A stretch of 12,024 bases of DNA from the NCBI GenBank assembly GCA_002292895.1, contig DBCE01000222.1, positions 1 through 12,024 of the forward strand, written 5' to 3'. Both the position numbers and the translations under genes were made by a program. Of this stretch, positions 1 to 7,739 are shown piece after piece; positions within the stretch are counted from its first letter, which is position 1, and each line of letters starts with the position of its first letter. The notes under the pieces are model-generated. The model saw only the letters and a program-made list of their open reading frames with translations. It was not told the DNA's origin and searched no databases. Source of the stretch: Phycisphaerales bacterium UBA966. GTDB lineage: Bacteria; Planctomycetota; Phycisphaerae; Phycisphaerales; SM1A02.

Positions 1-2609
1 TCGATCTGCTCGTCAATCGCCGCCAACGTGCCGGTGGCCAATGCATCACATACGGACATGCCTTCGAACGCGTCGCGCCCGTAGTAAAGCGGCCCGGCGT
101 AAATGCCGCGCAAGTGACCCTCCGCGTAATGACGCGTGAGTGCCGCACCGCCAAGCAGTACGGGAATATTGATACCGCGCTCGTTGAGTTCGCGCAGATT
201 CTGCTCCATCACGCCCACGCTGCGCACCAGCAATCCGCTCATGCCAAGCGCATCGGCATTGGTTCGCTCCACTGCTTCCAGCATCGCTGTCAGCGGCTGC
301 TTGATGCCAATATTGTGAACTTCAAATCCATTGTTGGTGAGAATGATGTCAACCAAATTCTTACCAATGTCATGAACATCGCCGGAAACCGTCGCCAACA
401 CAATGCGCGCCTTGGCACGACCGGTGGCGCCAGCCTTCTCCATGTGCGGCTGCAACAAGGCAACTGCCTTCTTCATCACCGTGGCACTCTTCAGAACAAA
501 TGGCAACTGCATCTTGCCGGAACCAAAGAGATCACCAACCACTTTCATGCCCATGAGCAAATGGTCGTTGATGATTTCCAACGGCCCGTACACCACCAGT
601 GCGCGATCGAGCGCCGCTTCAATACCTTTGTCTTCGCCGTCAATGATGTGCTGCTGCAGCGCCTCTTCAATCGGAAGATCCGCGAGCGTCTTTCGAACCT
701 CTACTGTTTCGGCACCATCGGGGAACAGCCCGATGAAGTGCAGCAGCGGATCAAAGTCCTCAGGCATCCCTTCCGGACGTTCCGCACCACGACGATTAAA
801 GATCAACCACTGCGCAGCATCCCACTGCTCCTTCGGAATGCGATTCTCCGGAAGGATCTTGCTCGGGTGCACAATCGCCGCAGTCAGACCACGCATGCGC
901 GCTTCATGCAGGAACGCACTGTTCAATACGGCTCGCGCAGATGGCTTGAGTCCGAAGGAAATGTTGGAAAGTCCAAGCAGGATTTGGCATTCTGGGAACC
1001 GTTCGGAGATGCGCCGGATGCCCTCCAACGTCTCCAGACCCAAACGACGATCTTCATCATTGCCGGTTGCAATGGTGAATGTCAGCGGATCAAAGAATAA
1101 GTCGTGGGCATCTAACCCCCACTTGCGCGTGAAGAGATCATGAATGCGCGCTGCGATTTCCACCTTGCGGTCCGCGGTCTTGGCCATACCAGCCTGCGGA
1201 TCTTCATCGATAGTGAGCGCCACGCATGCCGCGCCATAGCGCTTGAGCAGCGGGCAAATTTCATCGATCCGCTTCTCGCCGTCTTCCAAGTTGATGCTGT
1301 TCACAATGCAGCGTCCACCAGCTCGCTTCAGCGCGGCTTCAATCACATCTGCTTGGGTGCTGTCAACCATCAGTGGCGCGTTCACATGTTGTACGTAGCG
1401 GCTGGCCACCTCGGCCATGTCCTGTACGCCGTCGCGTCCAACAAAGTCAACGCATACATCCAAGAGGTGACTGCCATCGCGCATCTCTTCTTTCGCCATG
1501 CTGACCAGGCCATCCCAATCATTGGCGTCCAACAGCGTCTTAAACTTCTTGCTTCCATTGGCATTGGTGCGCTCTGCAACAATCAGGAAACTGTTGTCTT
1601 GCCGGAACTCGGTGAATCCGTACAGGCTTGAGCACCCTGGCGTGCTCACCGCTACGCGAGTGATCGGCGTTCGCGTGCCAACCACTTCGCGGAGTGCGCT
1701 GATGTGCTCGTTGGTGGTACCGCAACATCCACCGACGATTCCTGCGCCAAATTCTTCGATGAATCGACGCATCGCTGCGCCAAATCCTTCGGGCCGCAAA
1801 GGGTATTCCGTGCGTCCATCCACCAGAATCGGTAGACCCGCATTGGGGATCACACTGAACGGACGGTTCCAATGCTTGGCCAAGAAGGCAATGTGCTCGG
1901 CCATCTCGGTTGGACCGGTCGCGCAATTCAAACCAAGGCTGGCAATCGGAAACGGTCGCAGTGCATTCACTACTGCTGCCATGTCGGAGCCAAGCAACAT
2001 GGTGCCGGTGGTCTCCATGGTGACGCTGGCAAGAATCGGAATGTCTTCATGCGTCTTCTTCGCGGCGCCGAGGGCATCAAGGCAAGCACTGATCGCACAC
2101 TTCACTTGCAGCAGATCTTGACTGGTCTCAACGATCAGGCAATCCGCGCCACCATCAATGAGGCCGCGCGCCTGCTCGCGATATGAATCGAGCATCAACT
2201 CCCAGGAAACTTGCCCCAGGGTAATGAGTTTCGTACCCGGTCCGATCGACCCTGCAACAAAGCGTGGTCGATCGCGCGTACTGAACTTGTTGGCCGCCGC
2301 GCGCGCTACCTGAGCCGCGCGCACATTGAGGTCGTACACCCAACTGACCATCTCTTCATCAAAGTCAGCAGCGACCAACTTGTTGGAACCGAACGAATCC
2401 GTCTCCACAACGTCGGCACCGGCTGCCAAGAATCCCTCATGGATGCGCTGAATCAGATCGGGCCGACTGCGCACCAAGATGTCGGTGCAATTCTCGCGGC
2501 CGAGGTAATCCTCTGCAGCACAATCAGCGCACGAATGAATGCTGGTCCCCATCGCACCGTCAAACACCACGATGCCACGATCTAACGCCGACTGAAAGGT
2601 GCTGGCCAT
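1..2609 (-). CDS. metH: Cobalamin-dependent methionine synthase, N-terminal 869 codons (partial)
   Basis: Transfers the methyl group of 5-methyltetrahydrofolate via methylcobalamin to homocysteine, giving methionine and tetrahydrofolate in the cytoplasm. The frame is open from the ATG at 2609 to the left window edge. The homocysteine-binding domain comes first, with the zinc ligands Cys229 (GLNCATG) and Cys295-Cys296 (GGCCGTT). The pterin-binding domain follows, around ERTN at residues 346-349. A helical cap then precedes the B12 domain, whose DVHDIGKN motif (residues 744-751) carries the cobalamin-ligating His746. E. coli MetH is about 1,227 residues, so the missing part is the end of the B12 domain and the SAM-dependent reactivation domain. 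No key residue is lost and there is no frameshift. No Shine-Dalgarno sequence is visible before the ATG. It is transcribed divergently from the S41 peptidase gene. The identification is very secure; whether the reactivation domain is present cannot be seen. Confidence 0.97.
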   Translation of the reverse strand, partial: MASTFQSALDRGIVVFDGAMGTSIHSCADCAAEDYLGRENCTDILVRSRPDLIQRIHEGFLAAGADVVETDSFGSNKLVAADFDEEMVSWVYDLNVRAAQVARAAANKFSTRDRPRFVAGSIGPGTKLITLGQVSWELMLDSYREQARGLIDGGADCLIVETSQDLLQVKCAISACLDALGAAKKTHEDIPILASVTMETTGTMLLGSDMAAVVNALRPFPIASLGLNCATGPTEMAEHIAFLAKHWNRPFSVIPNAGLPILVDGRTEYPLRPEGFGAAMRRFIEEFGAGIVGGCCGTTNEHISALREVVGTRTPITRVAVSTPGCSSLYGFTEFRQDNSFLIVAERTNANGSKKFKTLLDANDWDGLVSMAKEEMRDGSHLLDVCVDFVGRDGVQDMAEVASRYVQHVNAPLMVDSTQADVIEAALKRAGGRCIVNSINLEDGEKRIDEICPLLKRYGAACVALTIDEDPQAGMAKTADRKVEIAARIHDLFTRKWGLDAHDLFFDPLTFTIATGNDEDRRLGLETLEGIRRISERFPECQILLGLSNISFGLKPSARAVLNSAFLHEARMRGLTAAIVHPSKILPENRIPKEQWDAAQWLIFNRRGAERPEGMPEDFDPLLHFIGLFPDGAETVEVRKTLADLPIEEALQQHIIDGEDKGIEAALDRALVVYGPLEIINDHLLMGMKVVGDLFGSGKMQLPFVLKSATVMKKAVALLQPHMEKAGATGRAKARIVLATVSGDVHDIGKNLVDIILTNNGFEVHNIGIKQPLTAMLEAVERTNADALGMSGLLVRSVGVMEQNLRELNERGINIPVLLGGAALTRHYAEGHLRGIYAGPLYYGRDAFEGMSVCDALATGTLAAIDEQI

Positions 2610-2619
2610 ATGTAGTTGA

Positions 2620-2648
2620 ACCGTACTTCAATACCCGCCCCGATTCAA
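2620..2648 (-). promoter_or_regulatory. Weak sigma-70-like promoter candidate for metH
   Basis: On the minus strand TTGAAT (2648-2643) is followed after 17 nt by TACGGT (2625-2620). The matches to consensus are only 4/6 and 3/6. Transcription from here would start about 4 nt before the metH ATG, which fits the lack of a Shine-Dalgarno sequence there, but the case is weak. The arms GTTGAA (2615-2620) and TTCAAC (2644-2649) form an inverted repeat over the same stretch. Confidence 0.22.
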
Positions 2649-2653
2649 CCGTT

Positions 2654-2671
2654 CATCCGGATATACGGATG
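2654..2671. repeat. 18-bp dyad in the metH / S41 peptidase divergent intergenic region
   Basis: CATCCG and CGGATG are perfect 6-bp inverted arms separated by GATATA. The site lies between the two divergent genes, just upstream of the candidate promoters on either side. The size and symmetry suit a dimeric repressor or activator site, but no regulator is known for it and chance is possible. Confidence 0.4.
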
Positions 2672-2678
2672 GATGGCA

Positions 2679-2706
2679 TTGGGAAAGATTTGAGCATTAG
2701 TATTAT
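2679..2706 (+). promoter_or_regulatory. Sigma-70-like promoter candidate for the S41 peptidase gene
   Basis: TTGGGA (2679-2684, 4/6 to consensus) and TATTAT (2701-2706, 5/6) are separated by 16 nt. Initiation near 2713 would give a leader of about 58 nt before the ATG at 2771. It would also exclude the in-frame ATG at 2669, which lies upstream of the promoter. No start site can be proven from sequence. Confidence 0.35.
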
Positions 2707-2770
2707 TGGACGTTATGCAAGAGTGCTGGGTGCATCGCCATTGTTCGCCGGTTCGTACCCTTGTCAGTCC

Positions 2771-4321
2771 ATGGCTCCCCGCGTTCCCTGCGTTCCCTCG
2801 CTTGTCATCCTGATCACCGCACTGTCCATGGCGCATTGCGCGCCGGATGATCGTGCAGCAACTGTCAACGCGACCACCAAGGGCGCCACCATAGACGCGG
2901 CGACTTTGAGTCCCCCTGCATCGAACACGACGACGCCGACCACCGCGCCGTCGCCCTCCCCCGCAACCAACGCCGCAACCAACGCCGCAACCTTTGACGC
3001 CGTGTGGACCACCGTTCGCGATTCACATTGGGACGCCACGCTCGGCGGAGTTGACTGGAACGCGGTGCGCGCTGAGTTGCTGCCCAAGGCCACGGCCGCA
3101 GAGTCCAACGAGGCATTACGCGCCGTACTCACGGATGCACTCAGTCGTTTGCAGCAAAGTCACTTTGCCATCATTCCCAGTGAGTTCGCCAATACCGAAG
3201 AACTCGAACTTGAAGCCCCACACGCGGACAACGCCTCCACCGCACAACCCGCTGCGGTCGCAAAGCAGCCAAGTCCTGCAGTGAAAGAGGGCCAGGCCGG
3301 CGCGGAACTTGCATTCATGCCACACGAAGGCGCCGTCGGCACGTGGGACGCGATTGTGGTGGCGGTCGAGCCCGGATCTCCGGCAGAGCGCGCAGGCGTC
3401 ACCACCGGCATGCGCGTTACCAAGATCGCCAACGGCAACATCGACACCATCGCGGCGGTTGCTGACCACCTGCCGCCCGGCGACGGCCTGGAGCGCTACC
3501 AACGCGCGCAGATGGCACACATCGCCACTACTGGCGATCCTGGTACTACCCGTTCGTGGCAGCTGGAGACCGTCGACGGCTCCACTCTCACCGCCGATGT
3601 CACCTACGAACTTGACTCGCGCCCGCACACCAAATTCGGTCTGCTTCCCGCACTTCCAACTGAACTCACTTGGCGTCACCTTGATGAAACCGAACGGCAG
3701 CGCTGGGGTGCTACAGACCATGAAATCGGCCTGATTCGCTTCAACATCTGGCTGATCCCTGTAGCGCGACCGTTTGACATCGCCATGGACACGCTCCGTT
3801 CCGCCGACGGCATCATCATTGATTTGCGCGGCAACCCGGGCGGCATCGGCGCCATGGCCATGGGTATCGCCGGTCACTTCACGTCGGAAGCGCGCGATCT
3901 TGGCGAAATGAAGACACGCGACGTCACGCTGCAATTCAAGACCAACCCGCGAACGGTGAGTAGTACTGGCGTGGCCGTCACTCCTTACGCCGGTCCGGTG
4001 GCCATTCTGGTGGACGATTCCACCGCGAGTACCAGCGAGATCTTTGCCGGAGGATTGCAATTCCTCAAGCGCGCGAAAGTCTTCGGAACGCGCACCGCCG
4101 GTGCCGCTCTCCCGGCCATCACCATGACACTTCCCAACGGCGACGTCTTTCTGCATGCGATCGCCGACTACCGGCTACCCGATGGCTCCGCGCTGGAAGC
4201 AACCGGCGTGGTCCCCGACAACGCACGCCCGTACACGCGCGCTGATTACGCGGCTCTCGGCGACCCCGCTATGGCCGAAGCCGTGCGTTGGATTGCAAGC
4301 CAGCGCAGCAACGAACACTGA
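2771..4321 (+). CDS. Exported S41-family serine peptidase with PDZ domain
   Basis: A 516-residue exported protease. Residues 1 to about 21 form a signal peptide with a hydrophobic stretch (LVILITAL); a Cys follows at about residue 22, but the -1 residue is His, so a lipobox is doubtful. A Thr/Ala/Pro-rich linker reaches to about residue 75. A PDZ-like segment (PGSPAERAGVTTGM) lies near residues 190-235, then the S41 core with DLRGNPGG and STASTSE, where Ser420 fits the family nucleophile. The Lys of CtpA/Tsp enzymes (GEPTFGKG) is replaced here by TAGAAL. An SHF motif with His131 matches the His of tricorn-like S41 members, so a Ser/His-type site is more likely than Ser/Lys. ATG 2771 was chosen because it starts directly before the signal peptide; GTG 2723 and ATG 2669 are in-frame alternatives and no start has a clear ribosome site. 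The substrate is unknown. Confidence 0.85.
   Translation: MAPRVPCVPSLVILITALSMAHCAPDDRAATVNATTKGATIDAATLSPPASNTTTPTTAPSPSPATNAATNAATFDAVWTTVRDSHWDATLGGVDWNAVRAELLPKATAAESNEALRAVLTDALSRLQQSHFAIIPSEFANTEELELEAPHADNASTAQPAAVAKQPSPAVKEGQAGAELAFMPHEGAVGTWDAIVVAVEPGSPAERAGVTTGMRVTKIANGNIDTIAAVADHLPPGDGLERYQRAQMAHIATTGDPGTTRSWQLETVDGSTLTADVTYELDSRPHTKFGLLPALPTELTWRHLDETERQRWGATDHEIGLIRFNIWLIPVARPFDIAMDTLRSADGIIIDLRGNPGGIGAMAMGIAGHFTSEARDLGEMKTRDVTLQFKTNPRTVSSTGVAVTPYAGPVAILVDDSTASTSEIFAGGLQFLKRAKVFGTRTAGAALPAITMTLPNGDVFLHAIADYRLPDGSALEATGVVPDNARPYTRADYAALGDPAMAEAVRWIASQRSNEH
2781..2798 (+). repeat. Tandem 9-bp duplication in the signal-peptide region
   Basis: GCGTTCCCT occurs twice back to back (2781-2789, 2790-2798), keeping frame and encoding the RVPCVPS stretch just before the hydrophobic core. 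It looks like a small slippage duplication. Confidence 0.7.
2962..2992 (+). repeat. 12-bp in-frame tandem repeat in the peptidase linker
   Basis: The unit CGCAACCAACGC is present 2.6 times (2962-2973, 2974-2985, 2986-2992), giving the repeated ATNA segments of the low-complexity linker. The unit is a multiple of three, so copy-number change would only lengthen or shorten the linker between the signal peptide and the enzyme. Confidence 0.75.
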
Positions 4322-4328
4322 ACACACC

Positions 4329-4402
4329 GCACTTTCACAACCTAACTTCCGCGACACATCGACGTTTCTCATCGCACCTGCACTTCAACAAAGCACTTTC
4401 AC
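4329..4402 (+). repeat. Direct 10-bp repeat in the leader of the LolA-like gene
   Basis: GCACTTTCAC occurs at 4329-4338 and 4393-4402, with a degenerate third copy (GCACTTCAAC) at 4380-4389. All lie in the 98-nt gap between the peptidase stop and the next ATG. The gap is C-rich and G-poor and shows no terminator hairpin, so read-through from the peptidase gene is plausible. No promoter of quality is visible. Confidence 0.4.
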
Positions 4403-4419
4403 TTCGCACAGGACCCATC

Positions 4420-5370
4420 ATGAAACACCGCACCATCCTCTCGTTCATACCAGCCGCCCTCGCTTGCACCACCATCGCCCTCGCGCAATCCGCGCAGACG
4501 CCAACACCGCCAGCAAAGAGCCCGGCTGCCACACCCGCTGCACCCGCTGCCCCGATTACTCCGCCAGCCACCCCACCAGCAGCTCCCGCCGCCGCGCCCG
4601 CACCTGCCGGACTCCCGAAGTTCCCGCCGGTTGCCTTTGAAGGCGCCAAGCCATCCGCGCAAGAGCTACTGACGCGCCACATCACCGCCGCCGGTGGTGA
4701 GAAGGCATGGGAGGCCAAGACCATGATGAGTTCAAAGGGCATCATTGACATTCCTTCCGCCGGCCTCAAGGGCTCCATGGATATGCAGGCGATGGCTCCA
4801 GACAGCATTGCCATCGTCATGGACCTTCCAGGAATGGGACAGTCGCGCAGCGGCTTCAACGGCACCGTTGGCTGGACGATCGATCCGATGCGCGGACCAG
4901 CCATGATGGATGCCAAGCAGATTGCGGACCTCAAGCGCGATGGAAACTTCCGCCGCGACTTGGACCTGATGCGCAACCCAGGCAACGCCGAAGTGCTTGG
5001 TCTTGTTGAGTTTGAAACGCGCCCGTGCTGGCAGATCAAGATTGCTCCATCAACTCCAGACGCAACCCCCACCAACAATTTCTACGACAAGGAAACCGGT
5101 CTCATGGCCGGCATGACCATGATGGCAGCCACGCCCATGGGCAGCATTCCGGTGACTTTGTTGACCAGTGATTACAAGGACTTCGCGGACGTCAAGCTGC
5201 CAGCCCGTACCACCACCAAAGTCATGGGGCAGATGCAAGTGATGACCATCGAATCCGTAACGTGGGATGGCGTCACTGCCAAAGCATTTGAACTACCAGC
5301 AGAAATCGCTGCCATGAAGAACGCTGCGCCTGCAGTTCCCGCGGCTCCTGCAACGCCAGCCACTAAGTAA
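4420..5370 (+). CDS. Exported LolA-like (outer-membrane lipoprotein-sorting fold) protein
   Basis: A 316-residue secreted protein of unknown exact role. Residues 1-22 form a clear signal peptide ending in ALA before QSAQ. Residues 23 to about 70 are an Ala/Pro/Thr-rich linker. The folded domain, about residues 78-296, begins with ELLTRHITAAGGEKAW and continues with a beta-rich pattern. It includes FNGTVGW, FYDKETGL and SDYKDFADVKLPA, which recall the LolA-like, lipoprotein-sorting superfamily: periplasmic half-barrels that bind lipid or lipoprotein acyl chains. A second Ala/Pro-rich tail ends the protein. AGGA at 4410-4413, 6 nt before ATG 4420, fixes the start. The gene lies 98 nt after the peptidase and 19 nt before the ABC ATPase, suggesting a shared transcript with the exporter. 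The fold assignment is by pattern recognition only; true LolA function is not shown. Confidence 0.72.
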   Translation: MKHRTILSFIPAALACTTIALAQSAQTPTPPAKSPAATPAAPAAPITPPATPPAAPAAAPAPAGLPKFPPVAFEGAKPSAQELLTRHITAAGGEKAWEAKTMMSSKGIIDIPSAGLKGSMDMQAMAPDSIAIVMDLPGMGQSRSGFNGTVGWTIDPMRGPAMMDAKQIADLKRDGNFRRDLDLMRNPGNAEVLGLVEFETRPCWQIKIAPSTPDATPTNNFYDKETGLMAGMTMMAATPMGSIPVTLLTSDYKDFADVKLPARTTTKVMGQMQVMTIESVTWDGVTAKAFELPAEIAAMKNAAPAVPAAPATPATK

Positions 5371-5389
5371 CTACATCACGCTGCACTCA

Positions 5390-6337
5390 ATGACCACTTC
5401 TGCTGTCAATCTCCGCGCCGTTTGGAAGCGCTTTGGTAAGACCGAGGCCGTTCGCGGCATCGACCTTGATGTACCTGATGGATCCCTCACCGGATTCATT
5501 GGTCCAAACGGCGCGGGGAAGAGCACCACCATCCGGATGATCATGTCGATCATCCATCCCGATGAAGGCTCGGTGCAAGTATTGGGCGCAGACGCCATCA
5601 GTGCCAAGGATCGCATCGGCTACCTGCCCGAAGAACGCGGACTCTATCGACGCATGCGCGTGACGGAGTTTCTGAAGTTCATGGCTACCCTCAAGGGGCT
5701 GCCAGGTGCTGGCTTAGACGCACGTGTCAACGCCTGGTTGGAACGCGTGCAGTTGACCGACGCCAGCAAGAAGCGCTGCCAAGAATTGTCCAAGGGACAA
5801 CAACAGAAGATTCAATTCATTGCCAGCGTCATTCATGATCCTGAACTCATCATCCTTGATGAGCCATTCAGCGGATTGGATCCGGTCAACGCGCGCCTCA
5901 TCAATCGCCTGATCCGCGACTTGCATGACGCGGGACGGACCATCATCTTCTCCACGCATGTCATGCATCAGGCCGAGCAGCTCTGCGATCGCATCGTCTT
6001 GATCAACCACGGCGAGAAGATCTTGGACGCGTCGATGACAGAAATTCACGCACGCTTCGATCCGCGCACGGTGCAAGTGGAGCCGTCCTCACATAACCCA
6101 GCAGATGCATCTCGCCTCGGCGCGCTGCCAGGCGTGGAGCGTGCGCAGTGGAATCCGGAACGCCACGCTGCCGAATTGACCATTGCACGCGACGTTGATC
6201 CGCAAGATGTGATGCGCGCGGCCATCGCGTTGATGCCGGTACGCACCGTCGAATTGCGCAAGACAACACTTGATGATGTCTTTGTTGAACTTGTTGGCGA
6301 GGCGATGCCCTCGAGTGAGGAATCCGGCAATGGCTGA
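5390..6337 (+). CDS. ABC exporter ATP-binding protein, NatA-like
   Basis: The 315-residue cytoplasmic ATPase that would power the permease encoded next. Walker A is GPNGAGKST (38-46). The Q-loop region reads YLPEERGLY (79-86 region), with Glu where many ABC proteins have Gln, as is common in NatA-type exporters. The signature is LSKGQ (133-137), Walker B is LIILDEP with catalytic Glu158, and the switch His is His190 in STHVM. The roughly 100-residue C-terminal extension ending TTLDDVFVELVG is the accessory domain usual in this subfamily. No strong Shine-Dalgarno sequence precedes ATG 5390, only 19 nt after the preceding stop, so coupling to the LolA-like gene is likely. The 3' end overlaps the permease by 8 nt. 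The substrate cannot be inferred; sodium, drug or envelope-component export are all possible for the family. Confidence 0.93.
   Translation: MTTSAVNLRAVWKRFGKTEAVRGIDLDVPDGSLTGFIGPNGAGKSTTIRMIMSIIHPDEGSVQVLGADAISAKDRIGYLPEERGLYRRMRVTEFLKFMATLKGLPGAGLDARVNAWLERVQLTDASKKRCQELSKGQQQKIQFIASVIHDPELIILDEPFSGLDPVNARLINRLIRDLHDAGRTIIFSTHVMHQAEQLCDRIVLINHGEKILDASMTEIHARFDPRTVQVEPSSHNPADASRLGALPGVERAQWNPERHAAELTIARDVDPQDVMRAAIALMPVRTVELRKTTLDDVFVELVGEAMPSSEESGNG
6317..6321 (+). promoter_or_regulatory. Ribosome binding site that sets the permease start
   Basis: GAGGA, 8 nt before ATG 6330, inside the 3' end of the ATPase gene. It favours 6330 over the in-frame ATGs at 6270, 6342 and 6357, and gives the 8-nt overlap typical of coupled ABC genes. 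Confidence 0.6.
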
Positions 6338-7709
6338 CCGAATGCACGCCAGTCCAATGCGCAGAGTCTGGACGATCGCGTTCCGCGAGTTCCGCCACAC
6401 CGTCATCACCAAGGGATTCATCTTTGGCGCGGTCGTGATGCCGGTGGTGATGTTCGCTGCCTTTGCCGCCCTTGGACTGTTGATCGGAATGCAAATGACG
6501 CCAGTGGTAGGCACCTTGGTGGTGATCGATGAAAGCGGCACGGTTGCTGCGTTTGCCGCCGAAGAGCTCACCCCGGAGCAAGTGGCTAAAGACATGCAAG
6601 AGTCACTGCGGCGAACCTCGGCACTCAAGAATTGGCCCGGCAGTGATGCTGCACAACAAGCAACCGCCAGCCTTCCATCCATCGATGTCAAGGTGGAATC
6701 TGTGCAAGATGTCAATCGCGTGGATGAACTGCGCGCCAAGGTGCAGGATGGATCGCTCCTTGGCCTTGCCATCGTGACCCCCGAACTCCTCAACGCCAAT
6801 CACATGGACGCCGAAGGTAACGAACTCACCTTCACGCTCATCGTGCCAACGCGAAGCGCACCACGGCTCACAGGCATGTTGGAAAAATCCATCGCCAAGG
6901 CAATTGTCAAAGCGCGCGTGCAGCGCGTTGGCACGGACTACACATCACTGAAGGCGCTGCTAGCGCTTCCAGAAACATCAGTACGCAGAATGTCTACCGA
7001 AGGAGCCGAAGCGGACGAAAACGCCATCGCTAAGACGCTCCTCCCCATGGGATTCATGATGCTCCTCTGGATCGCCACATTCGCAAGCGGTCAGTACCTG
7101 CTCACCACCACCATTGAGGAAAAAGCCAGCAAGGTGATGGAAGTGCTCCTCAGCGCAGTCAGTCCCATGGAACTTCTGTGCGGCAAGATCATTGGATATG
7201 CCATGGTTTCGGCGGTGATGCTGGGCATGTACGGGGCATTGGGTATTGCCGGACTCAGCGCCGCAGCCATGGGCGACCTGGTGTCACCCGGCATGCTCAT
7301 CCTGATGCTGGTCTACTTTGTGATGGCCTATGCGTTTGTGTCCATCATGATGGCCAGCGTCGGCAGCGCCGTGAATGATCTCCGCGAAGCGCAAAGCTTG
7401 GTGACGCCCGCCATGCTGATCTTGACCTTGCCGATCATGCTGTGGCTACCCATCAGTGAACAACCCAACGGTTGGATCGCCACCATTTCCAGCTTCATCC
7501 CGCCTGCGATTCCCTTCGTGATGGTGCTCCGCGTCACGGCCAGCAATGAACAGATCGATACCTGGCAAGTGATACTCAGCCTCGTCTGGGGCTTCGCCTG
7601 GGTGGGAGTCTTCGTTTGGGGTGGTGCAAAGATTTTCCGCGTTGGCGTACTGATGCAAGGCAAGCCGCCCTCCCCACGCGAACTGATTAAGTGGCTTCGT
7701 ATGGCTTGA
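6330..7709 (+). CDS. ABC-2 type exporter permease, NatB-like
   Basis: The 459-residue inner-membrane partner of the preceding ATPase. A cytoplasmic start (RRVWTIAFREF) leads into transmembrane segment 1 (about 29-52). A long extracytoplasmic domain (about 55-235) follows, then five more segments at about 237-258, 286-310, 320-345, 358-376 and 412-434. Between segments 2 and 3 lies the sequence TIEEKASKVMEVLLSAVSP (261-279), the hallmark of NatB-like ABC-2 permeases and the likely contact with the ATPase. The big external loop is standard for this subfamily and could meet a periplasmic partner; the LolA-like protein encoded two genes upstream is a candidate, but that is inference. Length and topology are normal and no defects are seen. 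Confidence 0.9.
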   Translation: MADRMHASPMRRVWTIAFREFRHTVITKGFIFGAVVMPVVMFAAFAALGLLIGMQMTPVVGTLVVIDESGTVAAFAAEELTPEQVAKDMQESLRRTSALKNWPGSDAAQQATASLPSIDVKVESVQDVNRVDELRAKVQDGSLLGLAIVTPELLNANHMDAEGNELTFTLIVPTRSAPRLTGMLEKSIAKAIVKARVQRVGTDYTSLKALLALPETSVRRMSTEGAEADENAIAKTLLPMGFMMLLWIATFASGQYLLTTTIEEKASKVMEVLLSAVSPMELLCGKIIGYAMVSAVMLGMYGALGIAGLSAAAMGDLVSPGMLILMLVYFVMAYAFVSIMMASVGSAVNDLREAQSLVTPAMLILTLPIMLWLPISEQPNGWIATISSFIPPAIPFVMVLRVTASNEQIDTWQVILSLVWGFAWVGVFVWGGAKIFRVGVLMQGKPPSPRELIKWLRMA

Positions 7710-7733
7710 GCAGGTGAACCGAGCGACTACAGT
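7706..7733 (+). promoter_or_regulatory. Promoter candidate giving a leaderless transcript of the zinc-ribbon gene
   Basis: TTGAGC (7706-7711, 4/6) and TACAGT (7728-7733, 4/6) are 16 nt apart, and six bases after the -10 box comes the GTG at 7740. The -35 box overlaps the permease stop codon. No Shine-Dalgarno sequence lies close to the GTG, so a transcript starting on the GTG itself would explain initiation. The consensus matches are moderate. Confidence 0.38.
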
Positions 7734-7739
7734 GACGGT

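Noticed and set aside
114..1100. Long plus-strand open frame opposite metH
   Set aside because: It lies wholly antisense to a clear metH frame with conserved motifs, has no ribosome site and gives a His/Arg-rich composition typical of the reverse of a GC-rich gene.
2669..2770. N-terminal extension of the S41 peptidase from ATG 2669
   Set aside because: It would place about 34 extra residues before a good signal peptide, has no ribosome site, and starts upstream of the most plausible promoter.
2610..2770. Cobalamin, SAM or SAH riboswitch upstream of metH
   Set aside because: The leader is too short for a cobalamin riboswitch, and I see none of the conserved boxes of these RNA classes on the minus strand.
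3116..4156. 346-residue minus-strand open frame inside the S41 peptidase gene
   Set aside because: The opposite strand encodes a recognisable peptidase with PDZ and catalytic motifs; the reverse frame shows no domain and arises from GC-rich codon bias.
4335..5078. 247-residue minus-strand open frame opposite the LolA-like gene
   Set aside because: It is the reverse of Ala/Pro-rich coding sequence, with Gly/Ala runs and no recognisable motif.
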